Source: JABIAL01 sp964645825 | Lineage (GTDB): Bacteria; Patescibacteriota; Patescibacteriia; UBA1558; GWA2-36-10 | Length of the DNA: 6,723 nucleotides | Direction: 5' to 3' | NCBI GenBank assembly: GCA_964645825.1 | Contig: CAZXZY010000036.1 | Span: 1 to 6,723 of the forward strand | Part shown: one piece after another, positions 5,164 to 6,723 of the stretch | How positions within the stretch are numbered: position 1 is the stretch's first letter | How the letters are laid out: each line of letters starts with the position of its first letter | Translations under genes and position numbers: made by a program | The notes under the pieces: model-generated | Databases searched by the model: none | What the model saw: only the letters and a program-made list of their open reading frames with translations | Told to the model about the DNA's origin: nothing

Positions 5164-6723
5164 AATTTATTTAAAAGTTTTAAAAACTTAGCTTCAGTCA
5201 AAATATTAATTTTCAATTTTTTTGCCTTAGCTAATTTTGATCCAGCACTATCTCCTACAACTAGATGGTCAAGATTTTTACTAACACTGGAAACAATTTT
5301 CCCACCCAAATTTCTCACTAGCATTTGTGCTTCATCTCTAGGTAAACTAAGTATACCAGTAAACAAGAAAGTCTGCCCTTTTAATTTATCATCCTTCACT
5401 TGCTGATACTCTAAAACAATACCTAATTTTTGCAAATCTTTCAATAATTCTATGTTAGCATTATCTCTCAACCAGGATGTGATAGATTGAGCTACTTCCG
5501 GTCCAATATCTGATAAATTTTCTAGCTCTTCTGATTTAACTTTACTTAATTGCTCAATGGCTACCCAAAAATCTTTATTTTTATGAGCTAAATAATCAGC
5601 TAAAATAATAGCCGTTTCTTCACCGACGTGCCTAATGCCTAAAGCATAAATAAATTTAGCTAAATTAATGACTTTAGATTGAGCAATTGAGTCTAATAAA
5701 TTCTTGGCTTTCTTTTCAGCAAATCTTTCTAATGGCTGTAAATCACCTATCTGCAATCTAAAAATATCAGCTGGATTACTAACAAGCTCAGCGGCTATTA
5801 GCTGCTCCACTATTTTATCCCCTAAACCTTCAATATAAAAAGCTTTTTTAGAAGCAAAGTGAATGATTCTTTCTACATTTTGAGCATAGCATTTTTTATT
5901 AATACAATAATGAGCTACTTCTTTATTCTTTCTAATTACTTCACTGTGACAAACCGGACATTTTTTGGGAAAAATAAATTTCTTTTCCTTGCCATTTCTT
6001 AACTTAGTTAAAACTTGGACAATGTCTGGAATTATATCACCAGCTTTTTGAATAATAACTGTATCGCCTATTCTGACATCAAGTCGCCCAATTTCATCTT
6101 GATTGTGTAGCGTGGCGCGAGAAACAGTACTACCGGCTACAGCGACCGGCTCCAAAATAGCGACCGGCGTCAAGGCACCAGTTCGACCAATTTGTATTTC
6201 GATGTCTAATACTTTGGTGGTCACTTGCTCAGCTGGAAACTTATAGGCAATCATCCAGCGCTCTGATTTTCCAATGTGACCCAATGCTTTTTCTTGCTGT
6301 AAATCATTTACTACAACTACAGCGCCATCTGTTTCGTATGATAACTTTTTTCTTTTTTTAACCCAATGTTGTAAATATTTATCAACTTCCTCTAGATTTT
6401 TACATAATTTATTATGTGGACTAGTTTTGAAACCAAGTTTAGCTAAAATCTCATGACTTTGCTCGTGATCTTTTTGTCCTAAATCTGTCAAAATCTCAAA
6501 AGCAAAACAGTCTAATTTTCTAGTGGCGGTGATTTTAGAATCTAATTGCCTAATTGAACCCGCGGCTACATTACGAGGATTAGCAAAAGCAGCCAAACCT
6601 TTCTTGACTTGCTCTTTATTTAATTTAGCAAAAATTTGTTTGTTCATCACAATCTCACCTCGCACTTCCAATATTTTTGGTATTTTCACCCCGTCTAAAG
6701 GCCGTAGACGCAAGGGAATACTA
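5157..6723 (-). CDS. ligA: NAD-dependent DNA ligase LigA (partial, 5' end beyond window)
   Basis: LigA seals single-strand nicks using NAD+ in replication and repair. The frame runs open off the window edge. The residues before the TTG at 6713 read S-I-P in phase, matching the family segment SIPLRL, so that TTG is an internal Leu codon. Roughly 150-170 N-terminal residues are missing, including the KxDG catalytic lysine. Counting from that Leu, I see EVRGE (16-20), FANPRNVAAGSIRQLD (43-58), the second half of the adenylation domain ending in YKFPAEQ (157-163), and the OB-fold GRTGALTPVA (176-185). The zinc finger has C252, C255, C270 and C275. A helix-hairpin-helix region spans about 285-425 and a C-terminal BRCT domain about 444-515. 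All C-terminal domains are intact. It ends in TAA, overlapping the gatC start by 7 nt, and is the first visible gene of the operon. Confidence 0.98.
   Translation of the reverse strand, partial: SIPLRLRPLDGVKIPKILEVRGEIVMNKQIFAKLNKEQVKKGLAAFANPRNVAAGSIRQLDSKITATRKLDCFAFEILTDLGQKDHEQSHEILAKLGFKTSPHNKLCKNLEEVDKYLQHWVKKRKKLSYETDGAVVVVNDLQQEKALGHIGKSERWMIAYKFPAEQVTTKVLDIEIQIGRTGALTPVAILEPVAVAGSTVSRATLHNQDEIGRLDVRIGDTVIIQKAGDIIPDIVQVLTKLRNGKEKKFIFPKKCPVCHSEVIRKNKEVAHYCINKKCYAQNVERIIHFASKKAFYIEGLGDKIVEQLIAAELVSNPADIFRLQIGDLQPLERFAEKKAKNLLDSIAQSKVINLAKFIYALGIRHVGEETAIILADYLAHKNKDFWVAIEQLSKVKSEELENLSDIGPEVAQSITSWLRDNANIELLKDLQKLGIVLEYQQVKDDKLKGQTFLFTGILSLPRDEAQMLVRNLGGKIVSSVSKNLDHLVVGDSAGSKLAKAKKLKINILTEAKFLKLLNKLC

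Noticed and set aside
5175..5189. Inverted repeat AAGTTTT/AAAACTT near the end of ligA
   Set aside because: There is only one base between the arms, so no stable hairpin loop forms. It has no T-run placed as a terminator should have, and it lies within ligA codons at an operon junction.
6705..6713. TTG at 6713 as a ligA start
   Set aside because: The frame continues upstream to the window edge with S-I-P, which matches the conserved LigA segment before LRL, so the gene is simply cut by the window.

Overview
All genes in this window lie on the minus strand, so it is read from right to left. The DNA is AT-rich. Genes are tightly packed, and none of them has a convincing Shine-Dalgarno sequence ahead of its start. 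The housekeeping genes are clearly bacterial. Low GC, SD-poor starts, a bacterial lgt next to a membrane-anchored DsbA-like protein, and an exported protein with 'VY.V.D..K...I' style C-terminal modules together suggest a Patescibacteria/CPR genome (Parcubacteria-like). This placement is inference and no lineage is proven.

Region 1 (about 6723-1867) looks like one operon: ligA (5' end cut by the window edge), gatC, gatA, a DsbA-family thioredoxin protein, and lgt. Gaps between genes are 3-5 nt, and the gatC start overlaps the ligA stop by 7 nt. The products cover DNA ligation, tRNA-dependent amidation (GatC and GatA; no gatB is in view), extracytoplasmic thiol oxidation, and lipoprotein maturation.

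Region 2 (about 1887-1736) is a tRNA-Asp(GTC) with an encoded CCA. It has a near-consensus promoter whose -35 lies in the 3' end of lgt, and a strong intrinsic terminator.

Region 3 (about 1703-417) is a monocistronic gene for an exported protein of about 400 aa that I cannot name. It consists of a signal peptide, two copies of a Cys-bounded Trp/His-rich module, acidic linkers, and two copies of a second small beta-rich module. It has an extended -10 promoter and a hairpin terminator.

Region 4 (about 415-13) is a vanZ-like membrane protein gene. Its extended -10 promoter places the predicted transcript start about 1 nt before the ATG, so its mRNA is probably leaderless.

Most of the window is ordinary housekeeping sequence. 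I see no CRISPR array, mobile element or defence system. The points most worth a second look are the doubly duplicated exported protein and the compact terminator/promoter/leaderless-start junctions.
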